Of a stretch of 64,000 nt of DNA, positions 35,860 to 44,286 are shown in pieces. Position numbers and translations under genes: made by a program. The stretch comes from Streptomyces natalensis ATCC 27448 (GTDB lineage Bacteria; Actinomycetota; Actinomycetes; Streptomycetales; Streptomycetaceae). Location of the stretch: the NCBI RefSeq assembly GCF_000935125.1, contig NZ_JRKI01000061.1:186001-250000 (forward strand), read 5' to 3'. How positions within the stretch are numbered: position 1 is the stretch's first letter; the number at the start of each line of letters is the position of its first letter. Under the pieces are notes generated by a model. That model saw nothing but the letters and a program-made list of their open reading frames with translations. It made no database searches and was not told the DNA's origin.

Positions 35860-38800
35860 TCAGCTGACCGATGGTTCGCCGAAGAGCCGGAGCCGGTGGG
35901 CGACGGCGCCCGCCTCGCCTCGGCCGGAGACGCCCAGCTTGGCGAGGATGTTGGAGACATGGACGCTGGCGGTCTTCGGCGAGATGAACAGGGCGTCGGC
36001 TATCTGGCGGTTGCTGCGGCCGTCGGCCACCAGCCGCAGGACGTCCCGTTCACGCGGGGTGAGGCCCAGAGACGCCACGGGGGCGGCATCGGCGCCGGAC
36101 GGGGCGGGCTCCGGTGCCGCCATGGCGGTGCCGTTCAGGCCGTGCAGGGGGATGCGGGCGCGCTGGGCGAGGAGGGCGATCTCGTCGGCGAGGGGGCGGG
36201 CGCCCATGGAGGCGGCGGCGATGTGGGAGCGGGCGAGGAGCTCGGCGGCGGCCTCGCGCGGGGTGCGGCCGTCCAGGCCGGCGGTGGCGCGGGCGGCCGT
36301 GCCGTGCAGCAGCGATTCGGCCCAGCGGTAGCAGGCGCGGGCCAGTTGGTGCGGGCGCTCCAGAGGGGCGAAGGCATCGACCGCCGCGGCCCAGGCGTCG
36401 GGCGCCTCCCGGCCCTCGGCGCGGCGTAGTTCGGCCTCGACGGCGAGGGCGTGGGCGGCCCAGACCGGGGAGAGCCGGGGCAGCGCCTTGGCGGCGTCCC
36501 GGATACGGGCGAGGAGCGCCGGACGGCCGGGCTCGGCGGCGGGCAGCCCGCGGGCGTCGGACTCGACGGCGGTGGCCGACCACAGCAGCGGCCAGGCGTA
36601 GCGGGCGGTGCCGGGCGGGAAACCGGCGTCCAGGGCCCCTTCGAGGATGCTCCGGGCGTCGAGGGCCCGGCCGCGGCCCGCGGCGAGGCGCAGGGCCTGC
36701 CGCGCCATCGGGATGGCGTGCTGCGGCTGGGGGTCGTGGGTGCCGTAGTTCTCCCGGGCGAGGGCCAGTTCGCGTGCGGCGACGTCGAGATCGCCGCGGT
36801 CCAGGGCGAGGTCGGCGCGGCGGTGGACGGCCAGCGCCCGGGGCCGCGGGCTCTGGGACAGGCAGGCGGCCTTCTCGGCGGCCTCGGCGGCCTCCTCCCA
36901 GCGGCCCAGCGCGTGCAGCGCTTCGGCGAGGTTGCCCGAGACCCAGCTGGCGGTGTCCTTCAGGCCGTAGCGCAGGTTCAGTTCGACGCCCCGGGCGGCG
37001 ACCTCGGCGGCCTCACGGGAGCGGCCGACGCCCTCCAGGGTGGAGGAGAGGTTGATGTGGCCGCGGCCGATGACGGAGAAGTGCTTGCGGTCCACGGACT
37101 GTTCGAGGGCGCTGCGGAAGTCGGCGAGGCCGCCCTCGACCTCGCCCGCGTCGACCCGCAGTCCGGCCAGCGTCAGCCGGGAGTTCAGCTCGGCCTCTTC
37201 GTCGCCGACCAACCGGGCCATCTCCACGGCCCGTTCGGCCGTCTCGAAGGTGCCCGGACCCGGTTCGTGCAGGATCTGCCAGCTGGCGACGGCGGCCATC
37301 ACCGCGGCGTGCACCGAGGACGGCGGCAGCCCGCGCATCAGCTCCTCCGCCCTGCCCAGCTCCGCCCATCCGTCGCCGCGGCCGGTGCGCTGGACGAGCT
37401 TGGAGCGCTGGAGCAGGAACCATGCCTCGCGGTGGGGGTCCCCGCTGCTCGAACTGTGTTGAGAGCTTGGGGGAGGGTCGTTTCCGTCGCGCAGGGTCCG
37501 CAGGGCGCGCTTGGTGATGGTGAAGGCCCGCTCGGCGTCGCCGGAGAGCCGGGCGGCCACCGCGATCTCGGCGAGCAGATCGAGGAAGCGCAGCGCCTCG
37601 TCGTCGCAGCCGCAGGCCGGGTACGCCTCGGCGTAGTCCACCGGGCGGACCCCGTGGCGCACCTCCACGGGCGCGTCGTCCCACAGCTCCAGGGCGCGGT
37701 CCAGCAGCCGCAGCTGCTCGGCGTAGGCATGGCGGCGGCGGGCCTCGACGGAGGCGGCGAGGACCGCGGGCAGCGCCTTGGCGGCGTCGTGGGCCTTGTA
37801 CCAGTAGCTGGCCAGGCGGGTGGTGCAGGCGTCGGCGGGGACCAGGGAGCGGTCGGCCTCCAGGGCCTGGGCGTAGCGGCGGTTGAGGCGGGTGCGCTCA
37901 CCGGGCAGCAGATCGTCGACGACGGCCTCGCGGACCAGGGCGTGGCGGAAGCGGTAGCCCGTGCCGTCCATGGTGGGCACCAGGGTGTTGCTGCCGACGG
38001 CCGCGCGCAGCGCCTCGAAGAGGGTGTCCTCGGGCATCTGGCTGACGGCGGCGAGGAGTTCGTACTCGACCGTGGAGCCGCCCTCGGAGGCGATGCGCAC
38101 CACCCGCTGGGCGTCCTCGGGCAGCGCCTCGACGCGCACCAGCAGCAGATCGCGCAGGGGGTCGCTCAGGCCGTGCAGACAGCCGTCGGCGAGGCTGCGG
38201 GCCAGCTCCTCGACGAAGAAGGCATTGCCCTCGGAACGCTTGAAGACCCGGTCGACGGTGGTCTCTTCGGGCTCGCTGCCGGTGATCCCGGCGAGCTGGG
38301 AGCGGACCTCGGCGCGGGTGAAGCGGGCCAGTTCCACCCTGTGGACCGTCCGCGTGCGGTCGATCTCCGCCAGGAACGGGCGCAGCGGATGGCGGCGGTG
38401 GATGTCGTCGGAGCGGTAGGTGGCCACCAGGAGGACGTTGGCGTCGTGCAGCGCCCGCAGGAGGTAGGCGAGCAGTTCTCGGGTGGAGCGGTCGGCCCAG
38501 TGGAGGTCCTCGATGACCAGGACGAGGCTGCGGTGCGCGGCGATCCGCTCCAGGAGGCGGGCGGTGAGCTCGAAGAGGCGGGCGCGGCCCACCTCCTCGT
38601 CATGGCTCTCGCCGGCGGTCTCGCCCAATTCGGGCAGAATGCGGGCGAGTTCCCCTTCCTGGCCGGCGACGGCGGCCGCCAGATCCTCCGGCAGCCGCGC
38701 GTTGAGGGTGTGCAGCACCGCGGAGAAGGGGGCGTAGGGCAGGCCCTCGGAGCCGATCTCGATGCAGCCGCCGAGCGCGACCAACGCCCCCTGGGCACGG

Positions 38801-39021
38801 GCGGATTCGGTGAACTCCTCGATCAGCCGGGTCTTGCCGACCCCGGCCTCACCGCCGATGAGGATCGCCTGCGGCTCACCGGACTTCTCGATACGGGCGA
38901 GCGCCTCGCGCAGCGCGGCCAGCTCGGCCGCGCGGCCGACGAACACGGGACTGACGGACCTGGTCTCCACGCTGCCGAGCATCGCACAGAGGTCTGACAG
39001 TCCGGCAGTGCGGATCTCCAC
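35860..39021 (-). CDS. Large ATP-binding LuxR family regulator (LAL)
   Basis: 1053 residues from the GTG at 39021 (the ATG at 38982 is an alternative). An N-terminal AAA ATPase has Walker A GGEAGVGKT (56-64) and Walker B LVLVIEDLHWAD (166-177). A long helical TPR-like middle follows (~350-950). The C-terminal LuxR HTH is at ~985-1045: LTPRERDVLRLVADGRSNRQ, then IADALFISPKTASVHVSNILAKLGV. LAL proteins often activate secondary-metabolism or sugar-uptake genes on binding a small inducer plus ATP. Its targets are not evident here: the neighbours are a small hypothetical gene upstream and a convergent sugar dehydrogenase gene. Confidence 0.9.
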   Translation of the reverse strand: MEIRTAGLSDLCAMLGSVETRSVSPVFVGRAAELAALREALARIEKSGEPQAILIGGEAGVGKTRLIEEFTESARAQGALVALGGCIEIGSEGLPYAPFSAVLHTLNARLPEDLAAAVAGQEGELARILPELGETAGESHDEEVGRARLFELTARLLERIAAHRSLVLVIEDLHWADRSTRELLAYLLRALHDANVLLVATYRSDDIHRRHPLRPFLAEIDRTRTVHRVELARFTRAEVRSQLAGITGSEPEETTVDRVFKRSEGNAFFVEELARSLADGCLHGLSDPLRDLLLVRVEALPEDAQRVVRIASEGGSTVEYELLAAVSQMPEDTLFEALRAAVGSNTLVPTMDGTGYRFRHALVREAVVDDLLPGERTRLNRRYAQALEADRSLVPADACTTRLASYWYKAHDAAKALPAVLAASVEARRRHAYAEQLRLLDRALELWDDAPVEVRHGVRPVDYAEAYPACGCDDEALRFLDLLAEIAVAARLSGDAERAFTITKRALRTLRDGNDPPPSSQHSSSSGDPHREAWFLLQRSKLVQRTGRGDGWAELGRAEELMRGLPPSSVHAAVMAAVASWQILHEPGPGTFETAERAVEMARLVGDEEAELNSRLTLAGLRVDAGEVEGGLADFRSALEQSVDRKHFSVIGRGHINLSSTLEGVGRSREAAEVAARGVELNLRYGLKDTASWVSGNLAEALHALGRWEEAAEAAEKAACLSQSPRPRALAVHRRADLALDRGDLDVAARELALARENYGTHDPQPQHAIPMARQALRLAAGRGRALDARSILEGALDAGFPPGTARYAWPLLWSATAVESDARGLPAAEPGRPALLARIRDAAKALPRLSPVWAAHALAVEAELRRAEGREAPDAWAAAVDAFAPLERPHQLARACYRWAESLLHGTAARATAGLDGRTPREAAAELLARSHIAAASMGARPLADEIALLAQRARIPLHGLNGTAMAAPEPAPSGADAAPVASLGLTPRERDVLRLVADGRSNRQIADALFISPKTASVHVSNILAKLGVSGRGEAGAVAHRLRLFGEPSVS

Positions 39022-39057
39022 TTCGGGGTCCGGACCGGGCCGGGCACGAACGGCCGG

Positions 39058-39246
39058 TCAGGCGGCGGCGCGCCGAAAGCGCGCCCACCGGCCCCGCCGC
39101 GTGCTCACCCGCCCTTCGGGATCGTGCTCCCCGGACCGGCCCGCGCCGAGCCGGCCCTCGACGGCCTGGCGTACCAGGCGCTCGCGGTCGGCCTCGCGGC
39201 GCAGTTCCTCGTAACGGACCCGGAGCTCCAGCTCGGAGTGGTACAT
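39058..39246 (-). CDS. Small charged hypothetical protein, 62 residues
   Basis: The ATG at 39246 was chosen because AGGAGAG lies just upstream; the longer frame to 39294 has no binding site. The product starts MYHSELELRVRYEELRREAD and is rich in Glu/Arg, predicted largely helical, with a basic tail (RRGRWARFRRAAA). It is 37 bp upstream of the LAL regulator gene and in the same orientation, so possibly cotranscribed with it. Family not recognised. Confidence 0.65.
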   Translation of the reverse strand: MYHSELELRVRYEELRREADRERLVRQAVEGRLGAGRSGEHDPEGRVSTRRGRWARFRRAAA

Positions 39247-39352
39247 GGCGTCTCTCCTGATGAGGATGGGGAACGATGTGCTGACGTCCTCCACCTTCGT
39301 CCCCGAGGGGGGTCCACCACATCGGGAGAGTTCCTGATCTCCACCCCCCTAC

Positions 39353-39476
39353 GGGCCTCAGAAATGCGCGGGGCGTCCCGCGGGGGCCTTAGAAACCCGC
39401 GGGACGCCTCGTAGGGGCCTTAGAAACCGCCGGATCCGTCCGTAAGGAACTCAGGAACCGGCGCCGTACGCCTCAG
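39353..39476. repeat. Four degenerate 31-bp tandem repeats
   Basis: Units begin at 39353, 39384, 39415 and 39446 (exact 31-bp period), each starting GG(G/A)(C/A)CTYAGRAAYCG. Units 1-2 also form a hairpin: GGCGTCCCGCGGG (39372-39384) pairs with CCCGCGGGACGCC (39396-39408), which may terminate the leftward membrane-protein transcript or act on the small ORF upstream. The last unit runs up to that gene's stop codon. Not CRISPR: there are no spacers. Confidence 0.7.
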
Positions 39477-40096
39477 TGCCCCATCGGGGGCTGCCCGCCG
39501 GGCTGGGGCGTGCTGGGCATGCTCGGCATGGCCGCGAACAGGTCGAGGTACATGCCCGCCGCGATGAGGAGGCCGAGCACGCCGAGGGCCAGTCCGCCCC
39601 AGGCCAGGGCCCGTGCCCAGGTGGCGCGCGCCCGGGTCAGCGTGACCGCGGCCACGAGCATGCCGAGCGCCGCGAAGACGCCGTTGACCAGGGCGGTGGT
39701 GTGCCAGGGGGTGCCGTAAACGGCGGCGATCTGGTCGCTCGTCTTGCCCGTCTGGAGCTTGATCTGGCCCAGCAGGGTCTGCCGCTCGGCCATCAGGGTG
39801 CCCAGCCAGGTCCCGGTGACGGAGGCGAGGCCCAGCCCCGCGGCCACCACGGCCCCGGCACCGGTGGCGACGCCGTTGGCGGACCCGGGTGCGTCCTCCT
39901 CGGGCAGGCCCTCCATGAGGTCCGTGGCAGCCGCATCGTCCGTGGCCGCCGCGTCGTCCGGGGCCGTCGCGTCCTTGCTCGTCGTGTCCGGGGCCGTCAC
40001 ATCCGGAGCCTTCGCCTCCGGGGTCGTCTTGTCCGGGGCCTCCGCCTCCGGGGTCGTCGTGTCCGTGGCCGTGGTGTCCGTGGTCCTCGTTCCCAT
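39473..40096 (-). CDS. Hypothetical membrane protein with acidic repeat N terminus
   Basis: 207 residues. The first ~70 are low-complexity Thr/Ala/Asp/Pro/Glu with repeated TTPEA(E/K)APD and ATDDAAA units, presumably disordered. The remainder has a hydrophobic segment near ~75-95, a soluble stretch (MAERQTLLGQIKLQTGKTSDQIAAVYGTPWHTT), and two membrane helices (ALVNGVFAALGMLVAAVTL; ALAWGGLALGVLGLLIAAGM). The tail is Pro/Gln/Gly-rich. The domain family is not recognised. It sits alone between the 31-bp repeat array and the MMPL exporter gene. Confidence 0.7.
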   Translation of the reverse strand: MGTRTTDTTATDTTTPEAEAPDKTTPEAKAPDVTAPDTTSKDATAPDDAAATDDAAATDLMEGLPEEDAPGSANGVATGAGAVVAAGLGLASVTGTWLGTLMAERQTLLGQIKLQTGKTSDQIAAVYGTPWHTTALVNGVFAALGMLVAAVTLTRARATWARALAWGGLALGVLGLLIAAGMYLDLFAAMPSMPSTPQPGGQPPMGH

Positions 40097-40204
40097 GGGC
40101 GCGACCGTAGGTGCCGCGTCTGAGAGTCAGATGAGAGCGTCGGATGAGCGCAGCTGAGAGCGTCCGGCGGGAGCCGCGGCCCGGGGCGCGGGCCGGTCCC
40201 CGCC

Positions 40205-42454
40205 CTACGCCCTGACCAGCGGACTCTCCCCGTCCCGCGGACCGGGCAGGGTGACCGGCGGATGCTCCTCCACAGGCGGTTCGATACTGAGCCGGGGCAG
40301 CCGGCGCTCCAGCCAGGAGGGCAGCCACCAGTTGGCGCCGCCGAGCATGTGCATCAGGGCGGGGACCAGCAGCGTACGGAGTACGAAGGCGTCCAGGGCG
40401 ACGGCCGAGGCCAGCCCGATGCCGAACATCGCGATGATCCGGTCGCCGCTGAGGATGAACGCCGCGAACACCGCGATCATGATGACCGCCGCGGAGTTGA
40501 TCACCCGGCTGGTTTCGGCCAGGCCGACCCGTACGGCCCGCCGGTTGTCACCGGTGAGCTGCCATTCCTCGTACATCCGGGACACCAGGAAGACCTGGTA
40601 GTCCATGGACAGCCCGAAGAGCACCGAGACCATGATCACCGGCAGGAACGGCTCGATCGGCCCGGCGCTGCCCAGCCCCAGCAGCTCGCTCCCCCACCCC
40701 CACTGGAAGACCGCGACGACGATCCCGAAGGACGAGGCGACGGCCGCGACGTTCATCAGGGCGGCCTTGAGCGGGATGCCGATGCTGCGGAAGGCCAGCA
40801 ACAGGAGGAGCGAGCCGAGCGCGATGACGGTGCCGACGAACAGCGGCAGTTTGCCGATGATGACGGAGGCGAAGTCGTCGTAGCTCGCGGTGATGCCGCC
40901 GATGTGCACCCTCATCGTCGTGCCCGCCTCGGCGCGCGGCAGGACCTTGCCGCGCAGCCGCTGCACCAGGTCGGAGGTCTGCCGGGACTGCGGGGAGCCG
41001 TCCGGTACCACGGTGATCACGCCGGTGCTGCGGCTGCCGTCGAACTCGGGAGCGCCGGCCTGGGCGACGCCGGGGGTCTCGCGCAGCCGGTGCGGCAGCT
41101 TCTCGAAGGCGATCCGGTCCTCGGGGCCGTCCAGGCTGCCGACGAGGGTGAGCGGGCCGTTGAAACCGGGCCCGAAGCCGCCGCCGTGGCCGTCCCCTGG
41201 CCCGCCGCGCGCCAGGAGGTCGTATGCCTTACGGGTCGTCGACGTGGCCGGATTGTTGCCCTGGTCGGAGGTGCCCAGATGCAGCCCCAGGGTGGGCAGC
41301 GCGAGGACGGCCATGACGACGGCCGCGATCAGGCCCAGCAGTTTGGGGTGCCGTTCGACGAAGGAGGACCAGCGCACGGCGAGGCCGGCGGGCTCTTCGG
41401 GCCGCGGCCCCTCCTCGGCCAGCCGACGGCGCTCGCGGCGGCCGAGCGCCCGCATCTTGATCAGCCCGAGCAGCGCGGGCAGCAGGGTGACGGAGGCGGC
41501 GACGGTCAGGACGACGGTGAGCGAGGCGGCGAGGGCGACACCGTTGAGGAAGCCCAGCCGCAGGACCAGCATGCCCAGCAGCGCGATACACACCGTGGCA
41601 CCGGCGAAGACGACCGCCCGCCCGGACACCGAGACGGCACGCTCGGCGGCCTCCTCGACGGACAGTCCCGCCCGCAGGCCCCTCCGGTGGCGGGTGACGA
41701 TGAACAGCGCATAGTCGATGCCGACGCCGAGGCCGATGAGCATGCCCAGCATGGGGGCGAAGTCGGCGACGGTCATGGCATGGCCGAGCAGGCTGATCCC
41801 GGCCGAGGCGGTGCCGACGGCGACCAGCGCGGTGACGATCGGAAGAAGGGTCGCGGCGAACGAGCCGAAGGCGAGGAAGAGCACCACGGCCGCCACCCCC
41901 AGCCCGATGACTTCCGGCAGCTGCGCACGGGGCGCCTCGGTCAGCGCGATCCCGGCGCCGCCCAGCTCCACGTGGAGCCCGTCCCGTGCGGCGGCCTGCG
42001 CCGTCTCCACCACCTTCTTGACCTGGCCCGCGTGCAGCTCGTCCGTCGGCCGGTCGAAGACGAGGGAGGCGTAGGCGGTGTGCCCGTCCGCGCTGATCTG
42101 CCGCTCATGGTGCGCCGCGTCGGCCGTGCGCCCGTAGGGGCCGTGCACCTCGGAGACGCCCGGCAGCCGGGCGACCTCCCGCAGCGCATGCGTCATCCGC
42201 TTCTTGACGGCCTTGGCCCGCACCGACCCCGTATCCGTGTGCCACACGAGGGTGTCGCTGTCCCCGGACTGCCCGGGGAACGCCTTCGTCAGCAGGGCCG
42301 CGGCCTGCCCGGACTCGGTCCCCGGGACCTCGTAGTCGGTCGAGTACGCCGAGCCCATCGACCCTGCCGCGGTGGCAACCCCCGCGAAGGCGGCGAGCCA
42401 GAGGACGATCACCACGATGCGGTGCCTCAGGCACCACCGAGCCAGAGCGGTCAC
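40205..42454 (-). CDS. MMPL/RND family exporter
   Basis: 749 residues from the GTG at 42454, where the transporter N terminus (TALARWCLRHRIVVIVLWL) begins; the binding site is weak. Twelve membrane helices in two repeated halves, each with a large extracytoplasmic loop after TM1 and TM7. The proton-relay D-Y pairs are present: GLGVGIDYALFIVTRHRRGL in the first half and LSMDYQVFLVSRMYEEW in the second. The family exports lipids, siderophores or drugs by proton motive force. No regulator is adjacent and the substrate is unknown. Confidence 0.88.
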   Translation of the reverse strand: MTALARWCLRHRIVVIVLWLAAFAGVATAAGSMGSAYSTDYEVPGTESGQAAALLTKAFPGQSGDSDTLVWHTDTGSVRAKAVKKRMTHALREVARLPGVSEVHGPYGRTADAAHHERQISADGHTAYASLVFDRPTDELHAGQVKKVVETAQAAARDGLHVELGGAGIALTEAPRAQLPEVIGLGVAAVVLFLAFGSFAATLLPIVTALVAVGTASAGISLLGHAMTVADFAPMLGMLIGLGVGIDYALFIVTRHRRGLRAGLSVEEAAERAVSVSGRAVVFAGATVCIALLGMLVLRLGFLNGVALAASLTVVLTVAASVTLLPALLGLIKMRALGRRERRRLAEEGPRPEEPAGLAVRWSSFVERHPKLLGLIAAVVMAVLALPTLGLHLGTSDQGNNPATSTTRKAYDLLARGGPGDGHGGGFGPGFNGPLTLVGSLDGPEDRIAFEKLPHRLRETPGVAQAGAPEFDGSRSTGVITVVPDGSPQSRQTSDLVQRLRGKVLPRAEAGTTMRVHIGGITASYDDFASVIIGKLPLFVGTVIALGSLLLLLAFRSIGIPLKAALMNVAAVASSFGIVVAVFQWGWGSELLGLGSAGPIEPFLPVIMVSVLFGLSMDYQVFLVSRMYEEWQLTGDNRRAVRVGLAETSRVINSAAVIMIAVFAAFILSGDRIIAMFGIGLASAVALDAFVLRTLLVPALMHMLGGANWWLPSWLERRLPRLSIEPPVEEHPPVTLPGPRDGESPLVRA

Positions 42455-42600
42455 GGACTTCGTCGTCTGCTTCCCGGGTTGGGCGTCGATAACTCCCGGG
42501 TGACGGGTGGTGCCGAGCGCGCGGATATACGGGTACGGGCGGACCGCCAGGTTCCGGCGGGCATGCCGTGGTGCAGGGTGGCAGCCCGAAAAGATCCATA

Positions 42601-42632
42601 GGCCGCTTTGTGGACTTCCCCACAAAGCGGCC
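42601..42632 (-). terminator. Terminator of the RsbW-like ATPase gene
   Basis: Perfect 13-bp stem GGCCGCTTTGTGG / CCACAAAGCGGCC with a 6-nt loop, 22 bp beyond the stop at 42655. On the minus strand TATGGATCTTTTC follows. Confidence 0.85.
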
Positions 42633-42654
42633 GCGCGTGCGAACTGCCTTTATT

Positions 42655-43092
42655 TCATGCCGTAACGAACTTTTCGCCACTTTCCGGCCACCACTCGCAC
42701 CACACGATCTTCCCCGGCCGACGCTCGTCGACCCCCCACTTGTCCGCGAGCACGGACACCAGCCACAGCCCCCGCCCGGACTCCTCGTCGGCCGCACCGC
42801 CCCGCTCCGGCACCCTCGGCTCCCCGTCACCGCTGTCGTGCACCTCGACGCGCAGCACTCCGTCCTCCGCCCCCAGCGCCAGCCACAGCCGGTAGCCACG
42901 CCCCGGAGGCACACCATGCAGCACGGCATTGGTCGCCAGTTCGCTCACGCAGAGCACGACGTCGTCCCCCCGTCGCCGCACGCCCCACTCGGCGAGCGCA
43001 CTGCGGGCGAACTCCCTGGCCAGCCGCACGGACCGGCGCTCGCGCCGGTAGGCGGCGGTACGGACCCGGACGGCCTGAATCTCCCTTTGCAT
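42655..43092 (-). CDS. RsbW-like ATP-binding protein (HATPase_c_2)
   Basis: 145 residues. GHKL ATPase fold of the anti-sigma/serine kinase type: N-box VLCVSELATNAVLHG, G1 box VEVHDSGDGEPRVP, G2 box SGRGLWLVSVLADKWGV. Hundreds of such short ATPases occur in Streptomyces; many sit beside Scr1/WhiJ-like XRE and DUF397 genes, as here. It is divergent from the XRE gene across 112 bp containing a strong inverted repeat. No clear ribosome binding site, so translation may be leaderless. Partner and target unknown. Confidence 0.87.
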   Translation of the reverse strand: MQREIQAVRVRTAAYRRERRSVRLAREFARSALAEWGVRRRGDDVVLCVSELATNAVLHGVPPGRGYRLWLALGAEDGVLRVEVHDSGDGEPRVPERGGAADEESGRGLWLVSVLADKWGVDERRPGKIVWCEWWPESGEKFVTA

Positions 43093-43131
43093 GACGTCAC
43101 TGTCACAGTGCGTTACTAGACTGAGCCACAG

Positions 43132-43166
43132 CGTGAAGTCGTACAGATTCGTTGTACGACCTCACG
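43132..43166. promoter_or_regulatory. 14-bp inverted repeat upstream of XRE regulator
   Basis: Arms CGTGAAGTCGTACA (43132-43145) and TGTACGACCTCACG (43153-43166) match at 13 of 14 pairs, with a 7-bp spacer, in the divergent region between the ATPase and XRE genes. Likely an autoregulatory operator of the XRE protein, or a 5' UTR hairpin. Confidence 0.6.
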
Positions 43167-43204
43167 CCGCATCAGGCAGTCGCGACGGGGGGAAGGCAAC
43201 GCGC

Positions 43205-44026
43205 ATGCACCCGGTGAGCAAACCGAAGCGGATCACGTCCTGGCATGTGATCGGAGCCCAGATGAGTCACTTCCGGAGGGCGGCCCGGCTGACACAACCG
43301 GCGCTGGCCGAGGCGGTGGGCCTGCACGAGGACACCATTGGCTCGATCGAGCAGGGGCGTAGACCTCTGAAGATCGATCTGGCCGAGACGCTCGATGAAC
43401 TCCTCGACACGAAAGGGGTGTTGGCGGTTGCGGTGTCGAACGTGCCGGACAAGGAGCGTTTTCCCGCCTTCGTGCAGGACTTCGTCGAGTACGAAGCGGA
43501 GGCGCTGTCGCTGCTGTCGTACGAGAACCACGTCATGCCAGGTCTTTTGCAGACCGAGGACTACGCACGGGCCGTGTTCTCGTGCCTGTTCCCGCCCATC
43601 AGCAAGGACGAGGCCACCGACCGGCTCTCCGGTCGCCTCGATCGACAGCAGCTGTTGCAGCGTGATCCGCAGCCTGTCTTGCACTTCGTCGTGGAGGAGG
43701 TGATCCTGCACCGGCCGATCGGCAGCCCGGAGGTGTTGCGGCAGCAGATCAGGCATCTGCGACGGTGCGCAGAGTTGCCCTTTGTCGGGTTCCAGATCAT
43801 GCCGACTTCCCGCACGAACCACGCAGGGCTAAACGGACCCCTGGTGCTGCTGGAAACTCCGGATCACGGTCAACTGGCCTATATCGAAGGCCAGCTAGTG
43901 AGCTTCCTCGTGGATGACCCCGAGGAGGTGAGTCTCCTCCAACTCAAATATGGGATGCTGCGCTCGCAGGCCCTCACCCCCGAGGACAGCATCAGACTGC
44001 TTGACCAACTGGCAGGAGAGGCATGA
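43205..44026 (+). CDS. Scr1/WhiJ-like XRE family regulator (HTH_31 + DUF5753)
   Basis: 273 residues; ATG with GGGGGGAAGG upstream. N-terminal HTH: IGAQMSHFRRAARLTQPALAEAVGLHEDTIGSIEQGRRPL. The rest is the DUF5753 domain, with the typical FVEYEAEALSLLSYENHVMPGLLQTEDYARAV and later GFQIMPTS, LNGPLVLLE. This family pairs with a small DUF397 protein in the next gene (4-bp ATGA overlap), an arrangement described for WhiJ- and AbaA-like developmental or antibiotic regulators and for Scr1 TA-like systems. The module may gate development or metabolite production. Confidence 0.9.
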   Translation: MHPVSKPKRITSWHVIGAQMSHFRRAARLTQPALAEAVGLHEDTIGSIEQGRRPLKIDLAETLDELLDTKGVLAVAVSNVPDKERFPAFVQDFVEYEAEALSLLSYENHVMPGLLQTEDYARAVFSCLFPPISKDEATDRLSGRLDRQQLLQRDPQPVLHFVVEEVILHRPIGSPEVLRQQIRHLRRCAELPFVGFQIMPTSRTNHAGLNGPLVLLETPDHGQLAYIEGQLVSFLVDDPEEVSLLQLKYGMLRSQALTPEDSIRLLDQLAGEA

Positions 44027-44277
44027 GCAGCCCAGCAATCGGCAACCTGGCCTGGTTCAAGTCCAGCTACAGCGGTGACGAGGGCGGCAACTGCATCGAA
44101 GTCGCCTACGACTGGCGCAAGTCCAGCTACAGCGGTAGCGAGGGGGGCGACTGCATCGAGGTCGCCGCCTCCCCCCACGCCACCGTCCACGTCCGCGACT
44201 CCAAGACCCCCGGCGGCCCGGCGCTCAACGTGAGCGCCGCCGCCTGGGCCGCCTTCGTCGCGGATGTGGTCGGCTGA
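44023..44277 (+). CDS. DUF397 protein with duplicated core motif
   Basis: 84 residues, overlapping the XRE stop by 4 bp. DUF397 proteins are short and typically carry one W-x-KSSYSG...GGxCxEVA core followed by a VRDSK strand. Here the core is repeated in tandem: FKSSYSGDEGGNCIEVAYD, then WRKSSYSGSEGGDCIEVAAS. The C-terminal VRDSKTPGGPALNVSAAAWAAFVADV strand and helix are present once. It is presumed to interact with and modulate the adjacent XRE regulator. The duplication looks recent because the DNA copies are also very similar. Confidence 0.88.
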   Translation: MSSPAIGNLAWFKSSYSGDEGGNCIEVAYDWRKSSYSGSEGGDCIEVAASPHATVHVRDSKTPGGPALNVSAAAWAAFVADVVG

Positions 44278-44286
44278 GGGCGCCCG

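Noticed and set aside
36451..38997. Plus-strand open frame of ~850 codons opposite the LAL regulator
   Set aside because: Shadow frame with no recognisable domain; the minus strand has Walker motifs and a LuxR HTH.
39353..39476. CRISPR array
   Set aside because: Repeats are directly contiguous with no unique spacers, units are degenerate, and no cas genes are present.
42568..43119. Plus-strand ORF opposite the RsbW-like ATPase gene
   Set aside because: Pro/Arg/His-rich shadow frame with no domain; the minus strand encodes clear GHKL ATPase boxes.
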